A DNA stretch of 57,729 bases. It comes from an uncultured Prevotellaceae bacterium (GTDB lineage Bacteria; Bacteroidota; Bacteroidia; Bacteroidales; Bacteroidaceae). Positions within the stretch are counted from its first letter, which is position 1. Each line of letters opens with the position of its first letter. Of this stretch, positions 8,785-17,049 are shown one piece after another. The notes under the pieces were generated by a model that saw only the letters and a program-made list of their open reading frames with translations, did no database searches and was not told where the DNA came from. Location of the stretch: contig CAMYZO010000008.1 of the NCBI GenBank assembly GCA_947303855.1, forward strand, positions 1-57,729, written 5' to 3'. The position numbers and the translations under genes were made by a program.

Positions 8785-9072
8785 GCAGAACCGTATGTCG
8801 GCAATCACCTGATTGCCGACATATTCGTTCAGACGGCTAACAAACTCCTGACGGCGCATGGCCAGGTCGCTGCGCAGGGCAGGGGAGGAGAGATGTACGC
8901 AGAGCGTCTGGTTTTTGATGTAGGCATTCAGCGTGTAGCGGGCAATGGCGTCGCCTGCCACTACTGGCCATGCCTCTACCAGCCGCTTCTGCAGCAGCGG
9001 CATCTCCAGTCCCTGCTGTCGCAGGTTGCGCATAATCAGTTCCCTGATGTCCTTTACCTCTTTCCTAAACAT
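8782..9072 (-). CDS. DUF721 domain protein (DciA-like)
   Basis: 96 residues. The central segment (WPVVAGDAIARYT...LCVHLSSPALRSDL) is the DUF721 core. DUF721 proteins include DciA, which loads the replicative helicase in bacteria lacking DnaC. The gene overlaps the end of recF by 8 nt, a conserved pairing in Bacteroidota that fits a replication/repair role. Confidence 0.85.
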   Translation of the reverse strand: MFRKEVKDIRELIMRNLRQQGLEMPLLQKRLVEAWPVVAGDAIARYTLNAYIKNQTLCVHLSSPALRSDLAMRRQEFVSRLNEYVGNQVIADIRFC

Positions 9073-10147
9073 TTATTTCGCCGTCTTCTACGTGGTAAAT
9101 CTTGTAGTCGTGTGTTGAGATCGTCAGAATCTTGTCAAGATGCTCACGGTTGGTGTCGGTGATGAAAATCTGGCCAAACGCCTCACCTGACACCAGACTG
9201 ACAATCTGTTCCACCCGCTGGGCGTCAAGCTTGTCGAAGATGTCGTCAAGCAGCAGCAGGGGCGTTGCCTGCATGGCCTGCTTCAGCAGTTCAAACTGCG
9301 CCAGCTTCAGGCTGATGACAAAGGTCTTCTGCTGGCCCTGCGACCCTTCGCGTTTCATGGGGTGCCCGTCGAGCATAATCTCCAGGTCGTCGCGGTGAAT
9401 GCCGTGCAGCGAGTAGCCTATGGCCCGGTCTTTATGCCGGTCGCGCTGTATGACCTCCAGCAGCGGACCGCGCTGGCAATGGCTGACATAGTTGAGCGAC
9501 ACCCGCTCGTGGCCGCCCGAGATGCGCTCATAGAACTGCTGGAACAGCGGTGTCAGGCGGCTGGTGAGCTCCGTGCGCTGCCTGAATATCTCCTCGCCGG
9601 CCATCGCCATCTGCTCTTCCCAGATGGCCATCATGTCAGGGTCGGGCTCCTCGTCCATCCGCAGCAGGGTGTTACGCTGTTGCAGCGCCTTGTTGTAGCG
9701 GCTCAGGGCGTCAATATACGGGCGGTTCATCTGGGCAATGACCACATCCATCAGCCGTCGCCGTTCCTCGCTGCTGCCGCCTATCAGGCTCGTGTCGTCG
9801 GGCGAAATCATGACGATGGGTATCAGCCCGATGTGCTCCGACAGCCGGCGGTATTCCTTCTTGTTGCGCTTGAAGTGCTTCTTCTGACCGCGCTTCATGC
9901 CGCAGCTGATGGTCAGGTCGTCGTCATACCGGCCTTCCAGCATCAGGAAGTCCTGGCCGTGGCGGATTACCTGCGAGTCAACGGGGTTGTAGGCGGAATG
10001 GCAGAACGACAGGAAGTAGATGGCATCGAGCAGGTTAGTCTTACCGACGCCGTTGGAGCCGATGAAACAGTTAATCTTTGGCGACAGTTCCAGCGTTGCC
10101 TCCGTAATGTTCTTATAGTTGATGAGCGACAGTTTCTCCAGAATCAT
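9065..10147 (-). CDS. recF: DNA replication and repair protein RecF
   Basis: 360 residues, a normal length for RecF. The N-terminus MILEKLSLINYKNI is canonical, followed by the Walker A motif GSNGVGKTN. The ABC-type signature region lies near QGQQKTFVISLKLAQFELL and Walker B at PLLLLDDIFDKLD. RecF loads RecA at gapped DNA with RecO and RecR. A consensus -7 box lies only 4 nt upstream of the ATG, so the mRNA may be leaderless. Confidence 0.96.
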   Translation of the reverse strand: MILEKLSLINYKNITEATLELSPKINCFIGSNGVGKTNLLDAIYFLSFCHSAYNPVDSQVIRHGQDFLMLEGRYDDDLTISCGMKRGQKKHFKRNKKEYRRLSEHIGLIPIVMISPDDTSLIGGSSEERRRLMDVVIAQMNRPYIDALSRYNKALQQRNTLLRMDEEPDPDMMAIWEEQMAMAGEEIFRQRTELTSRLTPLFQQFYERISGGHERVSLNYVSHCQRGPLLEVIQRDRHKDRAIGYSLHGIHRDDLEIMLDGHPMKREGSQGQQKTFVISLKLAQFELLKQAMQATPLLLLDDIFDKLDAQRVEQIVSLVSGEAFGQIFITDTNREHLDKILTISTHDYKIYHVEDGEINV

Positions 10148-10150
10148 GCT

Positions 10151-10159
10151 GCAAAGTTA
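10151..10159 (-). promoter_or_regulatory. -7 promoter box abutting recF
   Basis: The minus strand reads TAACTTTGC, matching TAnnTTTGC. The box ends 4 nt before the recF ATG (10147), so the predicted transcription start falls on or next to the start codon. Confidence 0.6.
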
Positions 10160-10200
10160 CGCTTTTCTTGTCTAAAAACGAAAAAAAACATAATTAATAA

Positions 10201-10231
10201 TTTGAAATTCATAAATTCTTTGTACCTTTGC
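10201..10231 (+). promoter_or_regulatory. Promoter of the TPR gene at 10272
   Basis: TTTG (10201-10204), an 18-nt spacer and TACCTTTGC (10223-10231) match the Bacteroidota primary sigma promoter. The ATG follows 40 nt later. Confidence 0.75.
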
Positions 10232-10271
10232 AGCCGCTAATCGTGCGTACATATAAAAACGAATAAAAATA

Positions 10272-10946
10272 ATGGCAAAACAAAACAATCAGCAGAGTGC
10301 TCCCGTGGAGGAGACACTCTCCAAGAATGAGGCTTTCTTCCTCAAGTATCAGAAGCAGATTATCGGTGCAGTGGCAGCTCTCGTCGTCATCATTGCCGGT
10401 TGTATTCTTTACAACAACTATGTAGCTGAGCCCAATGCTATGAAGGCAAGCACCTCGCTGGCCAAGGGTCAGGAGTACTTTGCCAGTGAGCAGTACGACA
10501 AGGCTCTTAATGGCGACAGCACCGGTTTCGCAGGCTTCGCCAAGCTGGCTGCCGACCTGGGTGGCGATGCTGGCAACCTGGCTAATCTCTATGCCGGTCT
10601 GTGCTATGCCAACCTTGACAAGTGGCAGGAGGCCGTCAACTACATCGAGAAGTTCGACCTGCGCGACGACCAGATGATTTCACCCGCTGCCCTTGGCGCT
10701 CTTGGCAATGCATACGCCCACGTGAACCAGCTCGACAAGGCTGTCAGCACCCTGAAGAAGGCTGCCGAGAAGGCCGACAACAACTCGCTGTCGCCCACGT
10801 TCCTCATCCAGGCCGGTGAGATTCTGGAGAGCCAGAACAAGAAGGACGAGGCCCTGAAGCTTTACCAGACGGTGAAGGACAAGTACTACAATTCTATGCA
10901 GTACCAGACCATCGACGCTTATATTGAGCGCGCGTCATCTAAATAA
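10272..10946 (+). CDS. Tetratricopeptide-repeat membrane protein
   Basis: 224 residues. A single transmembrane helix lies at about 29-51, after a short polar N-terminus. The C-terminal part has TPR-like helical pairs (ANLYAGLCYANLDKWQEAVNYIEKF, GNAYAHVNQLDKAVSTLKKA, ALKLYQTVKDKYYNS). It resembles the Bacteroidota tetratricopeptide family related to YfgM/BamD-like scaffolds that face the periplasm. No enzymatic motif is seen. Its TAA stop is the first triplet of an inverted repeat that fills the gap to ribH. Confidence 0.8.
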   Translation: MAKQNNQQSAPVEETLSKNEAFFLKYQKQIIGAVAALVVIIAGCILYNNYVAEPNAMKASTSLAKGQEYFASEQYDKALNGDSTGFAGFAKLAADLGGDAGNLANLYAGLCYANLDKWQEAVNYIEKFDLRDDQMISPAALGALGNAYAHVNQLDKAVSTLKKAAEKADNNSLSPTFLIQAGEILESQNKKDEALKLYQTVKDKYYNSMQYQTIDAYIERASSK

Positions 10947-11037
10947 TGAGTAATGAGCAATGAGTAATGAGTAATGATGAATACTGTTAAGCCATCATTT
11001 TGCGCATGAACAAATCACAATTGCTCATTACTCATTA
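10944..11037. repeat. Inverted repeat between the TPR gene and ribH
   Basis: Arms TAATGAGTAATGAGCAAT (10944-10961) and its exact complement (11020-11037) are 18 bp and perfect, separated by 58 nt. The left arm continues as imperfect tandem TAATGAG units up to about 10978. The first triplet of the left arm is the stop codon of the upstream gene. No promoter consensus is seen before ribH, so ribH may be transcribed through this element. Confidence 0.8.
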
Positions 11038-11060
11038 CTAATTATCAATTAACCATTGTT

Positions 11061-11531
11061 ATGGCAACTAAAAATCTATCTGAATATAATGTGGACAAAG
11101 TGCCCGACGCGTCGAACATGATTTTCGGCATTGTTGTGGCAGAATGGAATCCGGAAATAACAGGCGCCTTGCTTCAAGGGTGTGTCAGCACACTCGAGAA
11201 GCATGGCGCTTTGCCTGAGAATATACATGTGAAGACCGTGCCCGGCTCATTTGAACTGATTTACGGCGCACGTCAGATGACCCTCAACGACGGCTACGAT
11301 GCCGTCATCGTGCTTGGCTCCGTCATCCGTGGCGAAACCCCGCACTTTGACTATATCTGTCAGGGTGTCACGCAGGGCATTGCCCGCCTGAACGCTACGA
11401 ACAACATTCCCGTTGTCTATGGTTTGCTAACCACCAACGACCTGCAGCAGGCCAAGGACCGTGCTGGCGGACGTCTGGGAAACAAAGGCGATGAGTGTGC
11501 TGTGGTAGCTATCAAGATGGCGAAGTTCTAA
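11061..11531 (+). CDS. ribH: 6,7-dimethyl-8-ribityllumazine synthase
   Basis: 156 residues, normal for RibH. Recognisable parts are the [17 protein letters not shown]-terminal strand-helix, [28 protein letters not shown] (with the conserved catalytic histidine) and [10 protein letters not shown]. The enzyme condenses 5-amino-6-ribitylaminouracil with dihydroxybutanone phosphate in riboflavin synthesis and forms 60-mer or pentameric assemblies. No other rib genes are nearby. Confidence 0.97.
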   Translation: MATKNLSEYNVDKVPDASNMIFGIVVAEWNPEITGALLQGCVSTLEKHGALPENIHVKTVPGSFELIYGARQMTLNDGYDAVIVLGSVIRGETPHFDYICQGVTQGIARLNATNNIPVVYGLLTTNDLQQAKDRAGGRLGNKGDECAVVAIKMAKF

Positions 11532-11556
11532 GCGCTATAGTCTAAGGAACAAAACA

Positions 11557-11598
11557 ACAGCCGGCTGGAAGAACCATTCTCCAGCCGGCTGTGTTTTT
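11557..11598 (+). terminator. Intrinsic terminator after ribH
   Basis: A 13-bp stem (11557-11569 with 11580-11592, ACAGCCGGCTGGA and its complement) with a 10-nt loop is followed by GTTTTT. It lies 25 nt past the ribH stop and before the convergent sensor gene. Confidence 0.88.
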
Positions 11599-11622
11599 GC
11601 ATGTCCTGCAAGCGACGCGCTC

Positions 11623-13119
11623 TTACGCGTCATGCAGGCTCAGAACGAAGCGTGCTCCCTTGGTGTAGGCGCCGTCAATCTCCAGGTCGCCATTCATCTT
11701 CAGGGCCATCTGCCTGCAGATGGGCAGGCCCAGACCGTCGCCCTTGGTCAGGTCTCTGACCTCACGGAATGCCTTGAACACCTCGTCGTGCTGCTCTTCA
11801 GGTATGCCCTGGCCGCTGTCAGTCACCAGGAACTGGTAGGAGTGAGCACTGCGCTTCTTGAACTCCAGCTGTATCTTGCCACCCTCGGGTGTGTACTCGG
11901 CAGCGTTGGTCAGCAGGTGTTGCAGGATGTGCGATACGTATTCCTTGTTAATCTTGGCACTCATCTTCGGTGCTTCCACCTTCAGGGTGACTCCAGCCTT
12001 TACCTTGCTGCGTATCTGGTCAATCATATTCTCGCAGAAAGGCTGCATCTGCAGATCCTCCATATCAAGGGGCTCGTCTGATTTCTCCAGTCCCGAGAGT
12101 GTCTGTATGTGCTGTGAGAAGTCGAGCAGGGCCTTTACCTCCGGCTGGCGGCTGTCCAGCTTCTTCAGCGTGGGCTCCAACTGAGCCGAGATGTTGCTGA
12201 TGAACTGTGCCTTCAGGGCGTTGTTCTCGTTAAGCATCTTAATAGTCTTGCTCTGCTTGCGTGTCTGCATGATGAAGCGCAGCAGCACCAGGGCACCGAA
12301 GATGAGAGCGGCAGCCAGGACCACGGCCAGAATGCTCAGACCGATGATGACGGCCTTGCGCGTGGTCAGTGAGCTGTCCTTGTCGGCAATGTCGGCCTCG
12401 TTGGTGGCAATCTGCTGTTTCAGCCCGTTAATCTCGTCGCGCGTTTTGATGGCTGTCACAGAGTCTTTCCATGCCATGTAGCTGCTGTACGACTGGGCCA
12501 CCATGTTGGCACTGCCTGAGCGCCGGCCGCTGGCAATGAGCGTCTGGTAGACTTCGTCCACCTTGTCGTATTCCTTGGTGGCTGTCATTTTGTCGGCCAT
12601 CTGCTTGAAGGCCTCATTGCCCTTGCTGGTCTGACCGGTGGTGTAGTAGAAGACGGCCTTGTGGTAGAGCATGTCGTTCTTCAAAGCATCATCGCTGGTG
12701 CGTCCGGCGTGTGTCTCCATGTAGTTGAGCTGCTCCTGGGCACTGGCGGGCTTGTGAATCTTCATGTACATCTGGTAGCGCTCCTTGCAGGTGAGGTAGT
12801 GCAGCGGGGCGCGGCGGCTAATGTCCTGCTTGGTAGCAATGACGGCCTGGTCTATCTGCCGTAGCAGGTCGAAAGCCTCCTTCCAGAGGTTCTCGCGGTG
12901 GTAGAGCTGGGCAGCCTTGACGCCACATTCTACGCCCTGTCGCATCTGCCCCTTCTTCATGTAGTCTTCGTAGGCTCGGATATAGGTGTAGCGGGCCTCG
13001 ATAAATTTCTTCGACTCCATGGCAACCTGAGCACGTTGTTCAAGTTCGCTCGTCTGTGCGCTGACAAAGGTGCAACAGAAGAGCAGGTTCAATAATAGGA
13101 AAAATACTCTTTTCTTCAT
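11623..13119 (-). CDS. TPR-containing histidine-kinase-like sensor lacking the acceptor histidine
   Basis: I start at 13119, where a clean signal peptide begins (MKKRVFFLLLNLLFCCTFVSAQ); an upstream in-frame start would add 34 basic residues and lie beyond the promoter. 498 residues: periplasmic TPR-like helices to about 250, a membrane helix at 256-280, a dimerisation-type helix, then an ATPase domain with N box (LLTNAAEYTPEGG), G1 (DSGQGIP), F box (FKAF) and G2 (GDGLGLPICR). At the H box, where kinases have SHE(I/L)RTPL, this protein reads SAQLEPTL, with Ala312 in place of histidine. It probably cannot autophosphorylate in the usual way. No response regulator is adjacent. Confidence 0.85.
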   Translation of the reverse strand: MKKRVFFLLLNLLFCCTFVSAQTSELEQRAQVAMESKKFIEARYTYIRAYEDYMKKGQMRQGVECGVKAAQLYHRENLWKEAFDLLRQIDQAVIATKQDISRRAPLHYLTCKERYQMYMKIHKPASAQEQLNYMETHAGRTSDDALKNDMLYHKAVFYYTTGQTSKGNEAFKQMADKMTATKEYDKVDEVYQTLIASGRRSGSANMVAQSYSSYMAWKDSVTAIKTRDEINGLKQQIATNEADIADKDSSLTTRKAVIIGLSILAVVLAAALIFGALVLLRFIMQTRKQSKTIKMLNENNALKAQFISNISAQLEPTLKKLDSRQPEVKALLDFSQHIQTLSGLEKSDEPLDMEDLQMQPFCENMIDQIRSKVKAGVTLKVEAPKMSAKINKEYVSHILQHLLTNAAEYTPEGGKIQLEFKKRSAHSYQFLVTDSGQGIPEEQHDEVFKAFREVRDLTKGDGLGLPICRQMALKMNGDLEIDGAYTKGARFVLSLHDA

Positions 13120-13152
13120 ATTTCTTTTTTTTCTGGTTTTGCCTTTTGACCT

Positions 13153-13161
13153 GCAAAGGTA
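13153..13161 (-). promoter_or_regulatory. -7 promoter box of the sensor gene
   Basis: The minus strand reads TACCTTTGC. A TTTTTTGG stretch about 20 nt upstream can serve as the -33 element. The ATG at 13119 lies 33 nt downstream of the box, supporting that start. Confidence 0.7.
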
Positions 13162-13210
13162 GTTAATTATTTGTTTACTTCCAAAAAATACTATCTTTTT
13201 TTGGTTTTTC

Positions 13211-13242
13211 TTGCACGACAAAGAGATTTTGTTTAATTTTGC
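13211..13242 (+). promoter_or_regulatory. Promoter of the ExoIII gene
   Basis: TTG (13211-13213), a 20-nt spacer and TAATTTTGC (13234-13242) match the Bacteroidota consensus, 28 nt before the ATG at 13271. Confidence 0.7.
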
Positions 13243-13270
13243 AGCAAACTAACTAAAGCTATAACCAGTT

Positions 13271-14020
13271 ATGAGACTTATTTCTTGGAATGTTAATGGG
13301 CTGCGTGCCTGCGAGGGCAAGGGCTTCAGTGATATTTTCCGCCAGTTGGATGCCGACTTCTTCTGTCTGCAGGAGACGAAGATGCAGGAAGGACAGCTCG
13401 ACCTGCAGTTTGAGGGCTACCGTTCGTACTGGAACTACGCCGACAAAAAAGGCTACTCAGGCACCGCTGTCTATACGCGCCATGAGCCTCTCAGTGTCAG
13501 CTATGGCATTGGCATCGACGAGCACGACCATGAGGGACGTGTCGTGACGCTCGAAATGGCCGACTTCTTCCTCGTCTGCTGCTATACCCCGAATTCACAG
13601 GACGGCCTGAAGCGCCTTGACTACCGCATGTCGTGGGAAGCCGACTTCCGCCAGTACCTTCAGCGGCTCGATGCCGTCAAGCCCGTCATACTCTGTGGCG
13701 ACCTGAATGTGGCCCACGAGGAGATAGACATCAAGAATCCCAAGACCAACCGCCGCAATGCCGGTTTCACCGACGAGGAGCGTCAGGCTTTCAGCACCCT
13801 GCTTGCCAGCGGTTTCAGCGACACTTTCCGCACGCTCTATCCCGACGAGGTGAAATATTCCTGGTGGTCGTACCGTTTCCAGGCCCGCCAGAAGAATGCC
13901 GGCTGGCGCATCGACTACTTCGTCGTCTCGGAGCGCCTGATGCCTCAGGTGGCCGATGCCAAGATACATACCGACATCCTGGGCAGTGACCATTGTCCTG
14001 TGGAACTCGACTTGAAATAA
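13271..14020 (+). CDS. xth: Exodeoxyribonuclease III / AP endonuclease
   Basis: 249 residues, typical for the ExoA/XthA family. Motifs in order: ISWNVNGLRA, FCLQETKMQ (metal-binding Glu), GDLNVAHEEIDI (catalytic Asp/Asn), WWSYRF, WRIDYFVVS and GSDHCPVEL (catalytic Asp-His). It nicks DNA at abasic sites and removes 3' blocks in base excision repair. It ends 20 nt before the esterase gene, but no functional link is likely. Confidence 0.96.
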   Translation: MRLISWNVNGLRACEGKGFSDIFRQLDADFFCLQETKMQEGQLDLQFEGYRSYWNYADKKGYSGTAVYTRHEPLSVSYGIGIDEHDHEGRVVTLEMADFFLVCCYTPNSQDGLKRLDYRMSWEADFRQYLQRLDAVKPVILCGDLNVAHEEIDIKNPKTNRRNAGFTDEERQAFSTLLASGFSDTFRTLYPDEVKYSWWSYRFQARQKNAGWRIDYFVVSERLMPQVADAKIHTDILGSDHCPVELDLK

Positions 14021-14040
14021 CCATTAACCCTATACCGTTT

Positions 14041-17028
14041 ATGAAATCTTGTGTTTTGCGCTTTGCACTGCTGTGCTTTGCCATGCTGACGGCTACCGTG
14101 ACGGCCACTGCCGCCGATGCCCTGCTTGTCAGCATCTCGGGTGCCGAAAAGATGACCTTTGGCCCCACGCCCGACGAGGCATTCAGTAATCCCTATAGTG
14201 TGACCGTTGCCGATGCTGCCGGTACGCCGCTCACCGAGGATGTTCTCAGCGGCATGGCCGACTTCAACGTCGTCTGGGACATTGAGGGCTTCAAGACCGC
14301 CAACGACACCGAGGGGCAGTACTGCGACTCCTACGGTGCCTTCACCGTGAACAACCAGGGCCAGACCGCCACCGTCTTTGCCCTGCGCAACGTGCCCATG
14401 AACTTCTTCGGCAAGATGACTGCCACCGTCACCTGTAACGGTACTGTTGCCAAGGCCGAGAAATTTGTTGTCGCTCTGGGCGACCCCTCGTCGCCGACAG
14501 GCTATGTGCTGCCCTTGGGCGGCTATCCAGCCAACCTCTCTGCCTATCCTGCAGCGCTGTTGGGTTATCAGTTGACAAGCGAGACATACGGCAAAGCCCA
14601 TGATATAATAATAGGTGGATGGTGTGTTGCCGGTAGCGATGGCGGCAAGAGCGCCGTGCTGACTGCCGATGCCCATGGCGGCCAATACCTGCATTTCTCG
14701 GCACCTAACATGCGCAAGTCGCACGTCATGACCCAGGCCGTCGACCCCTTCTCTGGACAGCTACTCTTCAAGACCCGCCTGCGCTTCCTGAACGCTGGTG
14801 CCGTGGTGACTCTGACGGGTGGCAATCCCTTCTGGCTTAACAAGAACTATACCTGTCCGGTGAGCCTCAGTTTCGACGGTTCTGCTATCACGCTGAATGG
14901 CACGGCGGTGGCCAGCGACGCTGCTGCCGTAAAGTTCACCACCGGCACATGGTACGATGTCGTCTTGTCGGCCGACAAGTCCAGCGAGACCTGCTATGCG
15001 ATGGTCTATGACCAGAGCGGACAGCTGTTAGGCCAGACTGACGTGGTTGCCTGGACTGAGACATCGTCGCCCACTTTTTTCAGTGTGGGCATGGGCAACT
15101 CCAACAGCGGGGCTGTCGATATGGCGGCGTATGAGGCTTTCCTGCCGCAGCCTGCTACAGACAGCTTTGTGCTGCAGACAGACAAAGCCACGCTCTCCAT
15201 CCCCAACAAGGAGTCGGCCAACCTGAGCGTTGCCATTGCCGACAAGGATGGCTATCCCATCACCGGCCTGGCAACGTGGACCGTGCTGGAGGAGGATATG
15301 CGGCAGTCTGTCACCATCACGCCCCAGGCTGCTGACTCCCATAAGGCCACCGTCACACTCTCAGAGACCGCCGAGGCCGGCACTGTCACCATCCAGGTGA
15401 GCATAGGCGGCAGCACCAAGACGATTGAACTGAGCCTCACCTCGTCGGCCGAAGGTATTAAGTTTACTGAAAGTTCGACAAGCATGACCATACCCCTGGA
15501 TGCCGCTGAGACGGCCACCGCCCGATTTGCAGCCATCGTCATCGACGGCGAGGGCAACACCGTGGACAATACCGTGACGCTGGCTGCCTACGACAAGGAC
15601 GGTGTCAGCGCTTTCAAGGCCGACGGCATCAGCTTCGACCCTGCCACGGGCGTGCTCTCTGTCGGTGCTACGGCCTCGCCCGTCCTGCTGACCATCCGTG
15701 CCACCGGCAAGAACAGCAAGGGCGAAGAGCTGTCGAAGTCTGTCAGGGTGAATATCCACGGCATGAAGTTTGACTTCGGAACGAGTGCCGACGATGCCGT
15801 CGCCGACGGCTTTACTGCCGTAGATGCCTCAACGGCCTACAATGCTACCAGTGGCTACGGCATGAAGCGAGGCACGGTCACGGCCGGTGGTACACCGTCG
15901 GCCACCGATGCCACGACAGACTATCTGGAAGGGGCTATGGAGTTTGACTTCAAGGCTAACAAGGGCGACTTCTATTCCGTAGAAATCACCTATCAGGGCG
16001 TGCTCACCACGGGCTACATCAACAGCGACCTGGCTGGCTACGAGCTGGGCAACAGCACCACCATGACTACCGCCACCTTCACCATTCCTGCCACGACAGC
16101 CGTCATCGACCTGCGTGTGGCCAATGCCGACGCTACCCATGTGGCCCGTATAGCACAAATCACCATCACTAAGCAGAGCAAACGTCAGAAGCGTCAGAAA
16201 CGCGTGGTTCACCACATAGGCGACTCCACCTCTGCCAACAACGGCTCGTGGGCCTACCGTCTGAAGAACCTTGTCAGCAGTACCTATCCCGAGCTGGACG
16301 AGCTCTGCAGCTTTCAGAATAGGGGAGCGGGCGGACGTAACCTGTCAACCTATTACACACAGGGCAAGCTGGCCGCCGTACTGTGCGACATCTATCCTGG
16401 CGACATCCTGATGTTTGGCAATAACGGTACCAATGGCATGGGCGCCAGCTATGAGGCCGACATGAACTACTACCTCAATGCCGCCGAGACCCTCGGAGCC
16501 CAAATCATCATCAACAGCTATACGCCCCACGGCGCCGTCAGCAACTATGCTTCGGGCTATAATTCGTCAACCAACACCTTTGACAGCTATCGCCGCGACA
16601 GTTACGAGACCATCGTGCGCCGTGTGGCATCTCAGCGCAAGTCTCAGGACAATAACTACTTAGGCTTTGTTGAGATAGGCAAGAACGCCGATGCCGCCTT
16701 CAACGCCTATGTGGCCGACTACGCCAAGAACGGCTATGCCAGCAAGAGTGCTGCCGCTCAGGCTATCATCAGCTGTTTTACCGACCATAATCACTACAGC
16801 AACGGTACGCTGGCCTGTGACCTCATGCTCAACGGCTATGGTGATGTGAAGGGTATTGTGGCTCAGCTGGTGGAAATCCTGAGTGCGCCGCTACCCACGG
16901 GGGTAGGCTCCGCTGCCTGTCAGCGTGTAGCCGATAATGTCTTCTACACCCTCTCCGGTCAGCGTGTGACGTCAACCGCCAGCCCCGGCCTCTATATCAA
17001 GAGCGGTCGTAAGATGGTGGTCAGGTAA
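14041..17028 (+). CDS. Secreted SGNH-fold esterase, rhamnogalacturonan acetylesterase-like, multidomain
   Basis: I start at 14041 (MKSCVLRFALLCFAMLTATVTATAADA, a clear signal peptide); the longer frame from 13993 overlaps the ExoIII gene. 995 residues: an N-terminal beta-rich part, a lectin-like region, Ig-like repeats at about 380-580, a CBM35-like module (FDFGTSADDA...GYGMKRGTV) and then the SGNH domain. Block I is GDSTS with Ser729, block II is NRGAGGRN, block III reads GNNGTN, and block V is DHNH with Asp915 and His918. The C-terminus LSGQRV...PGLYIKSGRKMVVR is a sorting-type tag also seen in the GH5 protein. It likely removes acetyl groups from pectin or a related glycan. A convergent AraC regulator follows. 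Confidence 0.85.
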   Translation: MKSCVLRFALLCFAMLTATVTATAADALLVSISGAEKMTFGPTPDEAFSNPYSVTVADAAGTPLTEDVLSGMADFNVVWDIEGFKTANDTEGQYCDSYGAFTVNNQGQTATVFALRNVPMNFFGKMTATVTCNGTVAKAEKFVVALGDPSSPTGYVLPLGGYPANLSAYPAALLGYQLTSETYGKAHDIIIGGWCVAGSDGGKSAVLTADAHGGQYLHFSAPNMRKSHVMTQAVDPFSGQLLFKTRLRFLNAGAVVTLTGGNPFWLNKNYTCPVSLSFDGSAITLNGTAVASDAAAVKFTTGTWYDVVLSADKSSETCYAMVYDQSGQLLGQTDVVAWTETSSPTFFSVGMGNSNSGAVDMAAYEAFLPQPATDSFVLQTDKATLSIPNKESANLSVAIADKDGYPITGLATWTVLEEDMRQSVTITPQAADSHKATVTLSETAEAGTVTIQVSIGGSTKTIELSLTSSAEGIKFTESSTSMTIPLDAAETATARFAAIVIDGEGNTVDNTVTLAAYDKDGVSAFKADGISFDPATGVLSVGATASPVLLTIRATGKNSKGEELSKSVRVNIHGMKFDFGTSADDAVADGFTAVDASTAYNATSGYGMKRGTVTAGGTPSATDATTDYLEGAMEFDFKANKGDFYSVEITYQGVLTTGYINSDLAGYELGNSTTMTTATFTIPATTAVIDLRVANADATHVARIAQITITKQSKRQKRQKRVVHHIGDSTSANNGSWAYRLKNLVSSTYPELDELCSFQNRGAGGRNLSTYYTQGKLAAVLCDIYPGDILMFGNNGTNGMGASYEADMNYYLNAAETLGAQIIINSYTPHGAVSNYASGYNSSTNTFDSYRRDSYETIVRRVASQRKSQDNNYLGFVEIGKNADAAFNAYVADYAKNGYASKSAAAQAIISCFTDHNHYSNGTLACDLMLNGYGDVKGIVAQLVEILSAPLPTGVGSAACQRVADNVFYTLSGQRVTSTASPGLYIKSGRKMVVR

Positions 17029-17049
17029 GACCTCTCCTTGTCGTCTTAC
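17025..17049. other. Palindrome spanning both convergent stop codons
   Basis: GTAAGAC (17025-17031) pairs with GTCTTAC (17043-17049), with an 11-nt loop. The arms contain the TAA stops of the esterase (17026-17028) and of the AraC gene (17046-17048). It may act as a weak two-way terminator; there is no T run. Confidence 0.5.

Noticed and set aside
13993..14040. Upstream start of the esterase gene at 13993
   Set aside because: It overlaps ExoIII and would place the signal peptide 16 residues inside the protein; ATG 14041 gives a clean signal.
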